A stretch of 64,000 bases of DNA from contig NZ_CP134053.1 in NCBI RefSeq assembly GCF_031583065.1, positions 6,055,001 to 6,119,000 on the forward strand, in the 5' to 3' direction. Source of the DNA: Streptomyces sp. CGMCC 4.7035. Its GTDB lineage: Bacteria; Actinomycetota; Actinomycetes; Streptomycetales; Streptomycetaceae. Position 1 is the first letter of the stretch; the number at the start of each line of letters is the position of its first letter. The translations under genes and the position numbers were made by a program. Shown here piece by piece: positions 45,957 through 54,165 of this stretch. A model generated the notes under the pieces. That model made no database searches, was not told the origin of the DNA, and saw only the letters and a program-made list of their open reading frames with translations.

Positions 45957-47205
45957 GTTTCTCCGCCTTCCCCCGTGAGGCCTTCGCGCCCTTTACGCCC
46001 TTCGGGCCCGTCGCGTCCTTCGGTACCTTCAGTTCCACTTCCGTGCCCTGCCCCGGGACCGAGATCAGCTCGGCCGTGCCGCCGATGTCGCGCAGCCGAC
46101 CGCGGATCGACTGGGCCACCCCCAGTCGCCCCTCGCCCTCGGCCTGGGCCAGCCGCCCCTCCGGGATGCCGGGCCCGTCGTCCCGTACGGTCACGACGAC
46201 CTCGTCCGGCTCGTCCTCGACCAGGATCCAGGCGCGGGCCTCCTCCCCCGCGTGCCTGCGGACATTGTCCAGGGCGGCACCGACAGCGGCGGCCAGTTCG
46301 CGCGCCGCGGCCGGGGCGAGCGGCACCGGGGAGCCCGGCTCGGAGAGCGTCACCCGGGCACCGGCGTACGGGGCGAGCAGGGAGCGCAGGTCGACCGGGC
46401 CCTCCTCGGCCTCCGGCTCCTCGACCGCGCGGACGACCGCGCCGAGCGCCGCGTCCTCCGACACCCGCGAGGGAGGCACCAGACCGCCGGAGACCAGCGT
46501 GCGCAGCGCGACCTCCTGCTCACCGGCCAGCCGGCCCAGCTCCGCCGCCTCACCGCCGAGAGCGGAGCCGCGCCGCTGCACCATGGCGAGCACCTGGAGC
46601 ACGCTGTCGTGGATGTCCCGGGCCAGCCGCTCCCGCTCACGGGTCGCGGCCTCGATCTCCAGGGCGCGCGCGAGGGTGCGTTCGGAGGCGCGGGCGACCT
46701 CGACGACGTACCCGATCGCGATGGAGGCGAGCCAGACGAGGACCACGTTGTGGACCGTGTCGCGGGCCGGGGCGCCGCGTTCGATCAGGTTCGCCACGGC
46801 GACCGGTGTGGAGGCGAAGACCGCCCAGCGCCAGCCGCCCTTGATCGCGTACGCGAGGACGGCCCCGGCGGTCCATATCGACGGCAGGGTCGGGCCGCCC
46901 GAGAGGATCCGCTCGTGCGTGTCGGCGAGGGGCGTGAGGAGGATGCCGGTGAGCGCGATGGTGAGGTCGACGGCCAGGAACCATTTGGTGCAGTTCGCCG
47001 CGCTCGCGACCCTGGGGAGTGTGCCCAGGGTCCACACGCACAGCACCACGTAGTACGAGATCGCCACCCAGGGCCGGGCGAACGTGTCGTAGGCGGTCGC
47101 GAAGAAACCGATCGCGTACAGCATCGTCAGCACGCGGTACGCCGTGAGCGCACGCCACAGCGGCTGCTCGACCGACATCCTGACCACTCGCTCGCGCTTG
47201 GCCAC
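45952..47205 (-). CDS. Membrane sensor histidine kinase (NarX/DesK-type)
   Basis: 417 aa from GTG 47205 behind AGGGGGG. Five to six hydrophobic segments occupy about residues 20-175 (VLTMLYAIGFFATAYDTF; WVAISYYVVLCVWTLG; WFLAVDLTIALTGILL). The dimerisation region REREERLARDIHDSVLQVL-like segment, here RERLARDIHDSVLQVLAM, carries the phosphoacceptor His near 199. The HATPase_c domain shows AALDNVRRHAG and VRDDGPGIPEGRL. The C terminus is Lys/Gly-rich. It lacks a recognisable external sensor domain, so the signal may be sensed in the membrane. Partner: the LuxR-type regulator downstream. Confidence 0.92.
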   Translation of the reverse strand: MAKRERVVRMSVEQPLWRALTAYRVLTMLYAIGFFATAYDTFARPWVAISYYVVLCVWTLGTLPRVASAANCTKWFLAVDLTIALTGILLTPLADTHERILSGGPTLPSIWTAGAVLAYAIKGGWRWAVFASTPVAVANLIERGAPARDTVHNVVLVWLASIAIGYVVEVARASERTLARALEIEAATRERERLARDIHDSVLQVLAMVQRRGSALGGEAAELGRLAGEQEVALRTLVSGGLVPPSRVSEDAALGAVVRAVEEPEAEEGPVDLRSLLAPYAGARVTLSEPGSPVPLAPAAARELAAAVGAALDNVRRHAGEEARAWILVEDEPDEVVVTVRDDGPGIPEGRLAQAEGEGRLGVAQSIRGRLRDIGGTAELISVPGQGTEVELKVPKDATGPKGVKGAKASRGKAEKR

Positions 47206-47252
47206 GTTCCCCCCTTGTCGTCCCGCCACCCCCGGCCGGACGGCCTGTGTCC

Positions 47253-48026
47253 CTACGAGCCTGGCTGTTCCTTCGTCGCCGCCTTCTCCGCGTCCTTCTG
47301 GGCCTGTTCGGCTTCCTTCTGCGCCCGCTTCTCCGCCTTCGCCGCCTCGGCGATCTGCCGCTTGGCGGCGGTCGCGTACATGTCGACGTACTCCTGGCCG
47401 GAGAGCTTCATGATTTCGTACATGACCTCGTCGGTCACCGCGCGCAGCACGAAACGGTCGTGCTCCATGCCCTGGTACCGGCGGAAGTCCAGCGGCTTGC
47501 CGATGCGGATGCCCGGTCGCATCAGCTTGGGGACGACCTTCCCGGGCGGCTGGATCTTCTCGGTGTCGATCATGGCGACCGGGATGACCGGCGCGCCGGT
47601 GGCGAGCGCCACGCGCGCGAGGCCGCCGGGCTTGCCCCGGTAGAGGCGGCCGTCGGGCGAGCGGGTGCCCTCCGGGTAGATACCGAACAGCTCGCCGCGC
47701 TCCAGTACCTCGATGCCGCTCTTGATGGCGGCCTCGCCGGCCCCGCGGGCGCCGGAACGGTCGACGGGGAGCTGGCCGAGGCCCTTGAAGAAGGCGGCCG
47801 TCAGCCGACCCTTCACGCCGGGCGTCGTGAAGTACTCGGCCTTCGCGATGAAGGTCACCTTGCGGTCGAGGACGGCGGGCAGGAAGAACGAGTCCGAGAA
47901 GGACAGGTGATTGCTCGCCAGGATCGCGGGGCCATCGGCGGGAACGTTCTCCAGGCCCTCCACCCAGGGCCTGAAGGCAAGCTTCAGCGGCCCCCCGATG
48001 GATACCTTCATCGCGCCGTACAACAC
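47253..48026 (-). CDS. 1-acyl-sn-glycerol-3-phosphate acyltransferase (PlsC-like)
   Basis: Transfers an acyl chain to lysophosphatidic acid or a related acceptor at the membrane. 257 aa from GTG 48026 with AGGAGG seven bases upstream. NHLSFSD (HX4D) and FGIYPEGTRSPDG are the two acyltransferase blocks; LYRGKPGGLARVAL and PVIPVAM are blocks III and IV. The last 45 residues are Lys/Ala/Glu-rich and helical (KRQIAEAAKAEKRAQKEAEQ). It is divergent from an esterase gene. Confidence 0.92.
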   Translation of the reverse strand: MLYGAMKVSIGGPLKLAFRPWVEGLENVPADGPAILASNHLSFSDSFFLPAVLDRKVTFIAKAEYFTTPGVKGRLTAAFFKGLGQLPVDRSGARGAGEAAIKSGIEVLERGELFGIYPEGTRSPDGRLYRGKPGGLARVALATGAPVIPVAMIDTEKIQPPGKVVPKLMRPGIRIGKPLDFRRYQGMEHDRFVLRAVTDEVMYEIMKLSGQEYVDMYATAAKRQIAEAAKAEKRAQKEAEQAQKDAEKAATKEQPGS

Positions 48027-48176
48027 CCGAGTGCCTCCTGTATCTGTCGATCAGACCTTAACCCGGTTCTCCCGGCAAAGACTCCGACGGCCCTGGTCGG
48101 TGTCAGTGCCGTCGCGTACGGTGAAGTACCTGCAATCGACGTGCCCAGCCCCCTTTTCATGAACAGGAGACCGAAC

Positions 48177-48956
48177 GTGCCGGTCCTCCCTGGAGCCGAG
48201 CCGTACCGCCACGACGGCGGGGAGGTCGGCGTCCTCCTCTGCCATGGCTTCACCGGTTCCCCGCAGTCGCTGCGCCCCTGGGCGGAGTATCTCGCCGAGC
48301 GCGACCTCACCGTCTCGCTGCCGTTGCTGCCCGGGCACGGCACGCGCTGGGAGGACATGCAGCTCACGGGCTGGCAGGACTGGTACGCGGAGGTGGACCG
48401 CGAGCTGCTCGCCCTGCGTGAGCGCTGCGCGCAGGTGTTCGTGGCCGGCCTGTCCATGGGCGGTGCCCTGGCGCTGCGGCTCGCCGCCAAGCACGGGGAC
48501 GCGGTCAGCGGCATCGTGGTCGTCAATCCGGCGAACAAGGTGCACGGCCTGTCCGCGTACGCCCTCCCGGTCGCCCGCCACCTCGTCCGTTCGACGAACG
48601 GGATCGCCAGCGACATCGCCAAGGAAGGCAGCGTGGAGCTGGGGTACGACCGGGTGCCCCTGCACGCGGCGCACTCCCTGCGGAACTTCTTCCGTGTGGT
48701 CGACGGCGAGCTCCCGCAGGTCACCCAGCCGCTGCTGCTCCTGCACAGCCCCCAGGACCACGTGGTGCCCCCGGCCGACTCCGCCCGGATCCTCAGCCGG
48801 GTCTCCTCCACCGATGTGAAGGAGATCCTGCTGGAACAGAGCTACCACGTGGCGACGTTGGACCACGACGCGGACCGGATCTTCGAGGAGAGCCACGCGT
48901 TCATCGGCCGGCTCGCGCCCAGTGTCGGCAAGGAAGGGACGGCCGCAGGTGGCTGA
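48177..48956 (+). CDS. Alpha/beta hydrolase, carboxylesterase/monoacylglycerol-lipase-like
   Basis: 259 aa from GTG 48177 behind AGGAGA. The oxyanion motif is LLCHGFTGSPQSLRPWAEYL, the nucleophile elbow is VAGLSMGGALALRLA, and the acid and His are in HSPQDHVVPP and SYHVATLDHDADRI. PLLPGHGTRWEDMQLTGWQDW matches Est30-type carboxylesterases. A second in-frame start, ATG 48160, exists. Divergent from the PlsC-like acyltransferase, so a role in acylglycerol turnover is plausible. It overlaps the next gene by eight bases. Confidence 0.9.
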   Translation: MPVLPGAEPYRHDGGEVGVLLCHGFTGSPQSLRPWAEYLAERDLTVSLPLLPGHGTRWEDMQLTGWQDWYAEVDRELLALRERCAQVFVAGLSMGGALALRLAAKHGDAVSGIVVVNPANKVHGLSAYALPVARHLVRSTNGIASDIAKEGSVELGYDRVPLHAAHSLRNFFRVVDGELPQVTQPLLLLHSPQDHVVPPADSARILSRVSSTDVKEILLEQSYHVATLDHDADRIFEESHAFIGRLAPSVGKEGTAAGG

Positions 48957-49512
48957 GCACGACTCCGACCGCGAGGACCGCGAGCCGGACGAGAAGGGTG
49001 TGCCCTTCGACGAGGACGCCGCCTGGGCGGCGATCGTCGCGGGCTACGGCGAGGAGCCGCCGGACCCGCCGGGTGCGAAGCCGTTCAAGCCGGTGAAGGA
49101 CCTGGCGCTCCCCGACTGGGAGCCGAACGACGCCAAGGGCGACGATGACGCCAAGGACGAGCCCGCGAAGCCGCTGGGCAGCTCGATCTCCTTCGCGCCC
49201 GGCGTCGGCCCGCGGGACTACACGCCGCCGGAGCCCTCCGAGGACGACTTCGACGAGGACGACGAGGGCCACTTCGTGCCGCCGGAGCCGCCGCCGCTGC
49301 CCGCGGCCGACACGACGGCGAAGTTCGCCTGGCTCGGGGTGGTCGGCGGTCCGATCCTGCTCCTGCTGGCGGTGCTGCTCGGCTGGGAGATGACCTGGTG
49401 GCTCACCACGCTCGGCGTCGGCGGCTTCCTGGGCGGCTTCGTGACGCTGGTGGTGCGCATGAAGACGGACGACGAGGACGACGACGATCCGGGCCGCGGC
49501 GCGGTGGTCTGA
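48949..49512 (+). CDS. Acidic membrane protein, function unknown
   Basis: 187 aa from GTG 48949, overlapping the esterase stop. The first 120 residues are acidic and proline-rich (DREDREPDEKGVPFDEDAAW; PPEPSEDDFDEDDEGHF) and probably disordered. Two helices lie near 128-175 (WLGVVGGPILLLLAVLLGW; LTTLGVGGFLGGFVTLVV), then an acidic tail KTDDEDDDDPGRG. DUF308-like short proteins of this kind are common in Streptomyces. A terminator follows 14 bases after the stop. Confidence 0.78.
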   Translation: MAEHDSDREDREPDEKGVPFDEDAAWAAIVAGYGEEPPDPPGAKPFKPVKDLALPDWEPNDAKGDDDAKDEPAKPLGSSISFAPGVGPRDYTPPEPSEDDFDEDDEGHFVPPEPPPLPAADTTAKFAWLGVVGGPILLLLAVLLGWEMTWWLTTLGVGGFLGGFVTLVVRMKTDDEDDDDPGRGAVV

Positions 49513-49526
49513 CGCCCCGCTGTGCA

Positions 49527-49560
49527 CGAGGGCCCGTCCGGAACTCCGGACGGGCCCTCG
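49527..49560 (+). terminator. Terminator after the esterase operon
   Basis: CGAGGGCCCGTCCGGA (49527-49542) pairs perfectly with TCCGGACGGGCCCTCG (49545-49560); 16 bp with a nominal 2-base loop, in practice a tetraloop after opening one pair. Confidence 0.9.
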
Positions 49561-49729
49561 CACGTGCCGCGGCGCCACACACCTCCGTGCGGACCGCGCA
49601 CGCCCCGCACGGGCACGCATCCCGCGGGGGCCAACACACGCCCCGGACGGGACCGCGCGTGCCCCGGTCGGACCGCGCACGCACCGGACGGACCGCAGCG
49701 CTACGCGGCGACGGGTGCTGTGTCGGCAC

Positions 49730-49796
49730 GACGTACATCCAGACCTCGTACCTCGACAGCTGGGCGATCGTCGACAAGGCCAAGCAGCGGCCCTAG
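49730..49796 (+). other. Coding-like fragment without a start
   Basis: Plus-strand codons here read TTYIQTSYLDSWAIVDKAKQ then RP and TAG, with all third positions G or C, unlike the GC-repetitive sequence before it. No start with a ribosome site precedes it. The TAG overlaps the stop of the convergent nuclease gene (shared CTAG). It could be a gene remnant or chance. The upstream part of the gap (49561-49729) contains loose repeats of gaccgcgcacgc and nothing else. Confidence 0.25.
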
Positions 49797-50545
49797 GCCG
49801 CCGGCACCTTGAGGGCGGCCAGGACCGGAAAGTGGTCCGAGGCCGCCCTCAGGTCCGTCTCGGTCACTCCCGGGTGGCCGAGCGGGACGCCGCAGCCGAG
49901 GACCTCGATGCCCTTCGTGGCGAAGATCGCGTCGATGCGCTGGTACGGGTCGGTGGGCGTCCAGGTGTACTCGGCGCCCCAGGGGGCCTTCGCCCAGCCG
50001 TCCTGGAGGTCGGCCGCCAGGCGCTCGAAGGTGGGGCCGTCCGGGCGTTCGTTCAGATCGCCGCCCGCGATCGCGTGCTCCACGCCCATCCCGGCGAGCC
50101 GGTCGAGGAGCATGCCGCCCTGGGCGTACCGCTCGTCCTTGTGCAGGCTCAGGTGACAGCTGACGACGCCGAGCCGGGCGCCACCGAACCGGACGACCGC
50201 CGTCGACAGGCCGCGCCGGTGCAGGCCTGGGGTGAGCGGCAGCAGGACGTCCTCGGTGCGCTCGACCGTGGCGCGCAGCGAGCACAGCAGGGCCGGGCCG
50301 GCGGCCGTGGCACCGCCCGAGAGGATCACCAGTTCGGAGGCCGCCGCGAGCCGGGCGAGTTTCTTGCGCCAGTGGAAGAAGCGGGGGGCCTCCTGGAGGA
50401 GGACGAGGTCGGGAGCGCAGGCGCGGATCACCCGGGCGAGCGCGTCGGTGTCGTCACGCATGGAGCGGATGTTGTAGCCGAGGACGCGGATGACGGCCGA
50501 ACCGTCGGCCTCGGTACGCGAGTTGGGCAGCACCGGAGTCGCCAT
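49793..50545 (-). CDS. Endonuclease/exonuclease/phosphatase-family protein
   Basis: Metal-dependent phosphodiesterase fold, 250 aa from ATG 50545. Visible motifs: VLGYNIRSMRDD, LVLLQEAPRFF (metal Glu), VVSCHLSLHKDER, IAGGDLNERPDGPT (Asp-Asn) and AASDHFPVLAALK (Asp-His at the C terminus). The substrate may be DNA, a sugar phosphate or a phospholipid. TATCTT is six bases before the ATG with no ribosome site, pointing to leaderless expression. It lies downstream of glkA on the same strand, 102 bases away behind a hairpin. Confidence 0.88.
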   Translation of the reverse strand: MATPVLPNSRTEADGSAVIRVLGYNIRSMRDDTDALARVIRACAPDLVLLQEAPRFFHWRKKLARLAAASELVILSGGATAAGPALLCSLRATVERTEDVLLPLTPGLHRRGLSTAVVRFGGARLGVVSCHLSLHKDERYAQGGMLLDRLAGMGVEHAIAGGDLNERPDGPTFERLAADLQDGWAKAPWGAEYTWTPTDPYQRIDAIFATKGIEVLGCGVPLGHPGVTETDLRAASDHFPVLAALKVPAA

Positions 50546-50588
50546 ACGATCAAGATACGCCGACCCGCCGCCGCGACACGTGCGTTCC

Positions 50589-50632
50589 GACAGCGGCGCC
50601 CGCCGTCCCGGGTGGGGTCGGCGGGCGCTGTC
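50589..50632 (-). terminator. Hairpin after glucokinase
   Basis: GACAGC and GCCCGCC on the left pair with GGCGGGC and GCTGTC on the right, with a three-base bulge (ggc). It starts 16 bases past the glkA stop, in the minus orientation. Confidence 0.65.
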
Positions 50633-50647
50633 CGGCAAAGAAGGGGG

Positions 50648-51601
50648 TCACATGATCGGGTCCGGCTCCCGGGCCAGGTCCGCCGCGCCCACCAGGCCGG
50701 CCTTGTTGCCCAGCTGCGCGGCGATCACGTCGGCGACCGGGCGCCAGTTGCCGCCGACCAGCCAGCGCTTGTACGACTTGCGGATCGGGTCGAGGACCAG
50801 TTCGCCCTCGTCCGAGAGGCCGCCGCCGACGATGAAGGCGGAGGGGTCGAAGAGCGAGGCCAGGTCGGCCAGGCCCGCGCCGGCCCAGCGGGCCAGTTCG
50901 CGGTAGGAGTCGACGGCCACCGGGTCGCCCTGGCGGGCGGCCATGGAGATGTGCTTGCCCTCGATGCCCTCGGGGGTGCCGTCGCCGAGCGAGAGCAGCA
51001 GCTCGGCGTTCTCGGGGGTGGCGTTGGCGCGCTGCTTGGCGTACCGGACGAGGGCGCGGCCGGAGGCGTACTGCTCCCAGCAGCCCTGCGAGCCGCAGCC
51101 ACACAGCAGGCCGTCCGGGACCATCCGGATGTGGCCGAACTCGGCGGCCACGCCGAAGTGGCCGCGGCGCAGCTTGTTGCCGATGATGATGCCGCCGCCG
51201 AGGCCGGTGCCGAGCGTGATGCAGATGACGTTGCGGTGGCCCTTGCCCGCGCCGAACTTGTACTCGCCCCACGCGGCCGCGTTCGCGTCGTTCTCGACGA
51301 CCACCGGGAGACCCACGCGGGCCTCGACCTTCTCCTTCAGCGGCTCCTGCCGCCAGTCGATGTTCGGAGCGAAGTAGACCGTGGAGCGCTGACGGTTGAC
51401 GTATCCGGCGGCACCGATGCCCACGCCGACGATCTCGTGTCCGGCGCGGGCGCCCTCGACGGCAGCGGCAATGGCGTCAACGATGGCCTCGGCCGTGCCC
51501 GGAGTCGGCACCTTGTGGGTCGAGAGGATGTTGCCTTCCTCGTCGACCACACCGGCCGCGATCTTCGTGCCGCCGATGTCGACGCCGATGGTGAGTCCCA
51601 T
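50648..51601 (-). CDS. glkA: ROK-family glucokinase
   Basis: ATP-dependent glucose phosphorylation; in Streptomyces GlkA also mediates carbon-catabolite repression. 317 aa. TIGVDIGGTKIAAGVVDEEG is the phosphate-binding start. VVVENDANAAAWGEYKFGAG and ITLGTGLGGGIIIG form the sugar site. EFGHIRM plus CGCGSQGCWEQYASG is the ROK zinc motif (CxCGxxGCxE). ATG 51601. A 14-bp minisatellite fills the gap to the upstream DUF5304 gene. Confidence 0.96.
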   Translation of the reverse strand: MGLTIGVDIGGTKIAAGVVDEEGNILSTHKVPTPGTAEAIVDAIAAAVEGARAGHEIVGVGIGAAGYVNRQRSTVYFAPNIDWRQEPLKEKVEARVGLPVVVENDANAAAWGEYKFGAGKGHRNVICITLGTGLGGGIIIGNKLRRGHFGVAAEFGHIRMVPDGLLCGCGSQGCWEQYASGRALVRYAKQRANATPENAELLLSLGDGTPEGIEGKHISMAARQGDPVAVDSYRELARWAGAGLADLASLFDPSAFIVGGGLSDEGELVLDPIRKSYKRWLVGGNWRPVADVIAAQLGNKAGLVGAADLAREPDPIM

Positions 51602-51750
51602 GAATCCCTCAGTTTCGGTCGAGCCCCGCTACGGCCAACCGTACCCGAGGGGGCTGGAGGGTGTCGGGCTGCTCCCTACGGCCTCGGGCGCCGGGCACGC
51701 GGTGCCGACCCGATCCGGGACGATGCTCGACCGGCAGGGCCTGGACCCCC

Positions 51751-51851
51751 TGGTCCAGGTCGATCGGTCCAGGTCGATCGGTCCAGGTCGATCGGTCCAG
51801 GTCGATCGGTCCAAGTCGATCGGTCCAAGTCGATCAGTCCAAGTCGATGTG
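51751..51851. repeat. 14-bp minisatellite between DUF5304 and glkA
   Basis: Unit ggtccaggtcgatc. GATC recurs at 51762, 51776, 51790, 51804, 51818 and 51832, with a diverged seventh unit at 51846. Copies nearest DUF5304 read ccaagtcgatc. The array runs through the DUF5304 stop codon, so its last residues (HIDLD) and its TGA are made of repeat DNA. Confidence 0.95.
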
Positions 51852-52319
51852 CTCCCCCGGCCCCTGCTCCCCGTCCTGCCGACGGGGGTCGGAGTCGTGG
51901 GAGGTGCGGGCCGTCCAGCGCCTTTCCTGGGTCTCGACGGCCGAACGGTAGGCCGCGAGCAGCTCCGAGCCGGCCGCGGCGAGATGATCGAATACGTCCG
52001 GGTTGCGCTCTATGACCGGCTCCACGGCGGCCTTGGCCTGCTGTACGGCCTGGCGGACCATCTGCTGGGCCGTGCCCGAGGCGGCGGCGCCGAACAGCGG
52101 CGTCTGCAGCCCGGACAGCTTTTCCGCGACGGTGTCGACGAGCCTCTTCAGCTCCTCGGCGGCCGAGCCGGGCGGCGGGCCGTACCGGGCACGGCGGCGG
52201 GCCTTCTCCGCGGTGAGGTCTTCGGCACACGCCTTCGCCCAGGCGTCGGCGTCGGTGGCCCGTACCTCGTCGGCGGCCTCCTCCTGAGCGGCGTCGGACG
52301 TGGGGCGCTCTTCGCTCAT
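51834..52319 (-). CDS. DUF5304 protein
   Basis: 161 aa, soluble, mostly helical and acidic. MSEERPTSDAAQEEAADEVR begins a disordered segment, then WAKACAEDLTAEKARRRARYG, an amphipathic central part (AAEELKRLVDTVAEKLSGLQ) and VFDHLAAAGSELLAAYRSAVE. Known only as a Streptomyces family of unknown function. The C terminus lies in a 14-bp minisatellite and could vary in length among strains, with 14-base steps shifting the frame. Confidence 0.8.
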   Translation of the reverse strand: MSEERPTSDAAQEEAADEVRATDADAWAKACAEDLTAEKARRRARYGPPPGSAAEELKRLVDTVAEKLSGLQTPLFGAAASGTAQQMVRQAVQQAKAAVEPVIERNPDVFDHLAAAGSELLAAYRSAVETQERRWTARTSHDSDPRRQDGEQGPGEHIDLD

Positions 52320-52433
52320 GGCGGACTCCTGACTGCGGTTCGTACTTCCGACGTTACCCGAACGGGGGTACGCGCTTCACCGTGTACCGGGCTGTTTCCG
52401 GCGCCCCGGGCCAGGTCCCGCGGTGCGTCTCCG

Positions 52434-52870
52434 CGCCCGCGGAGCGGCCGGGGAACCAGCGACAGGACCCGGCCCCGACCACCACCGGCAGGGCCCCGCT
52501 CCGGTCACACCCCGCGCGGCCACAGGTCCGGGTCCGGCGTGAAGCGGACGCGTAGTTCGCCCTCGCGCACCCGCAGTCCGGCTCCGAGCCCACGGGGCGG
52601 GGAACCAGCCACACGACCCCAGCCCCGACCACCCCCCACCAGGACCCCGCTCCAGTCACACCCCACACGGCCACAGGTCCACGTCCGGCACGAAGCGGCC
52701 CCGCAGCACACCCTCGCGCACCCGCAGTCGAGCTCCGAGCCCACGGGGCGGCGAACCAGCGACAGGGCCCCGGCCCCCATCACCACCGGCGGGACCCCGC
52801 TCCGGTCACACCCCGCGCGGCCACAGGTCCGGGTCCGGCACGAAGCGGACGCGTAGTTCGCCCTCGCGCA
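52434..52870. repeat. About 150-bp tandem repeat of the ArsA-like gene 3' end
   Basis: Three copies of the gene end start at 52501, 52652 and 52802 (steps of 151 and 150). Each includes the complement of a REGELRVRF-type terminus, LWPRGV (or LWPCGV), and a stop. Spacer parts match each other too (GAACCAGC, GACAGG, CACGGGGCGG), and a fourth, partial spacer copy starts near 52434. Only the copy at 52802 is joined to the full gene. The remainder of 52320-52433 has no gene. Confidence 0.92.
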
Positions 52871-53975
52871 GGGCCGCGCCGGCCACCGTGCAGCGGCGCA
52901 GGGCCGAGGGGAGCGGAACGATCCGGCGGTACCGTCCCGCGGTCACGACGAGTTCGTCGCCGCGCCGGACGAGATCGAGTTCGTCGCGTATCGCACCGGG
53001 CAGGGGAACGTGCCATACGAGCACGCCGTCCTCGGCGAGCCGGTCCACCACGGGCCACTCGACCGGGGTGGGCGCAGGGTTGACGGCGGGGACGGCGAGC
53101 GCGGTGAGGTCGTGGCCGCCGTGGGGGTCGTGCCCGAGGTGGGGGACGCGGTGGACGTCGTACGTGCCCTGCCACTCCTCCAGGGTCTTGCGCTGCTGGG
53201 CGGCGAGGCCCGCGAGCCAGGTGTCGTGGGCGTCGTCGGGCAGGAGGCGGTTGGCGACGAGGGTCTCGGGGCGCAGGGCCCGCAGGGCGAGGCCGGTGAC
53301 GGCGGTGCGGACGGCGTCGGCGCCGGCCGGACCGGGCTCGGCGACCAGCCACACGCTCGTGGCGCGGTCGGCGACCACGGCCTCGACGGCGGCCAGCTCG
53401 ACGTCCCAGCGGGCGGCGGTCTCGTACAGCCACTCGGCGGGCATCGGGACGCCCGCGAGCCGGCCGAGGACGGGGCGCAGGGCGCGGGCGGCCTGCCGCT
53501 CCGGCGGGAGCAGACGGCGCAGGTAGCGGCGGAGTTCCTCGGGCAGGGCGAGGAGGGCGAGCGCCTGCGGGACGGGGGGCAGGTCGACGACGAGGAGGTC
53601 GTACGCCTCCGAGAGCGCGGCGTCGCGCAGGGCGCGCAGGACGGCGAGTTCCTCGGCGCCGGGGAGGGGCGTGACCTCCTCGGCGTCCAGCCGGGCGGCA
53701 CCGAGAAGGTCGAGCGCGCCGGCCGCGCGGTCCTGGAAGGCGACGAGGTCCTCCCGGAAGCGGGCCGCGGCGTCGGGGCGCCAGGCCGTGAGGCCGGGGG
53801 CGGCCTCGACGGGGGCGGCGCCGGTGGGTACGCCGAGTACGGCACCGAGGGTGTCCGTGCGGTCGGCGCTGAGCACGAGGGTGTTCGTTCCCTCGTGGGC
53901 CGCCTTCAGCGCGGTGGCTGCGGCGACCGTGGTTCGGCCACTGCCGCCGGGGCCGGTGATCAGGATGGTGCGCAT
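52806..53975 (-). CDS. ArsA/Get3-like P-loop ATPase
   Basis: 389 aa from ATG 53975. MRTILITGPGGSGRTTVAAATALKAA is a deviant-Walker-A-like loop with Arg (GSGRTT) where Lys is usual. VLSADRTDTLGAVLGVPTG, LLVVDLPPVPQALALLALPEELRRYLRRLLPP and LVANRLLPDDAHDTW match bacterial ArsA-like proteins that often come in pairs in actinobacteria. No arsenite-binding Cys is evident. The C terminus ELRVRFVPDPDLWPRGV is the part that is tandemly repeated downstream. TAGCGT eight bases before the ATG suggests a leaderless mRNA. Partner protein unknown; SRPBCC gene is upstream on the same strand. Confidence 0.8.
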   Translation of the reverse strand: MRTILITGPGGSGRTTVAAATALKAAHEGTNTLVLSADRTDTLGAVLGVPTGAAPVEAAPGLTAWRPDAAARFREDLVAFQDRAAGALDLLGAARLDAEEVTPLPGAEELAVLRALRDAALSEAYDLLVVDLPPVPQALALLALPEELRRYLRRLLPPERQAARALRPVLGRLAGVPMPAEWLYETAARWDVELAAVEAVVADRATSVWLVAEPGPAGADAVRTAVTGLALRALRPETLVANRLLPDDAHDTWLAGLAAQQRKTLEEWQGTYDVHRVPHLGHDPHGGHDLTALAVPAVNPAPTPVEWPVVDRLAEDGVLVWHVPLPGAIRDELDLVRRGDELVVTAGRYRRIVPLPSALRRCTVAGAALREGELRVRFVPDPDLWPRGV

Positions 53976-54100
53976 GGGGGTGAACGCTACCGGTGCCTTA
54001 CCGGCGGGCTGAGCAGGACATAGGCGAGCCCGGGCTTCGGGCACCGCCTGGTGGCTCCGCCCCGGACCCGCGTATCGGCCTTGACGGCCCCGTCCTCGGA

Positions 54101-54133
54101 CTCCCCAGGCTCTTCGAGCAGGGGAACCCCCAG
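54101..54133. repeat. REP-like palindrome, copy E
   Basis: CTCCCCAGGCTCTTCGAGCA followed by GGGGAACCCCCAG. It shares about 65 bases of flanking sequence with copy F at 59461-59530 (both begin CCTTGACGG or GCCTTGACGG and reach GGGCTG). Confidence 0.7.
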
Positions 54134-54165
54134 GCGGGCTGGGAGTGGCTGGGCCGCGCCGAAAG

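Noticed and set aside
52505..52786. 93-codon minus-strand frame in the ArsA repeat block as a gene
   Set aside because: It is made of two repeat units read through in a different frame; only its end copies the ArsA C terminus.
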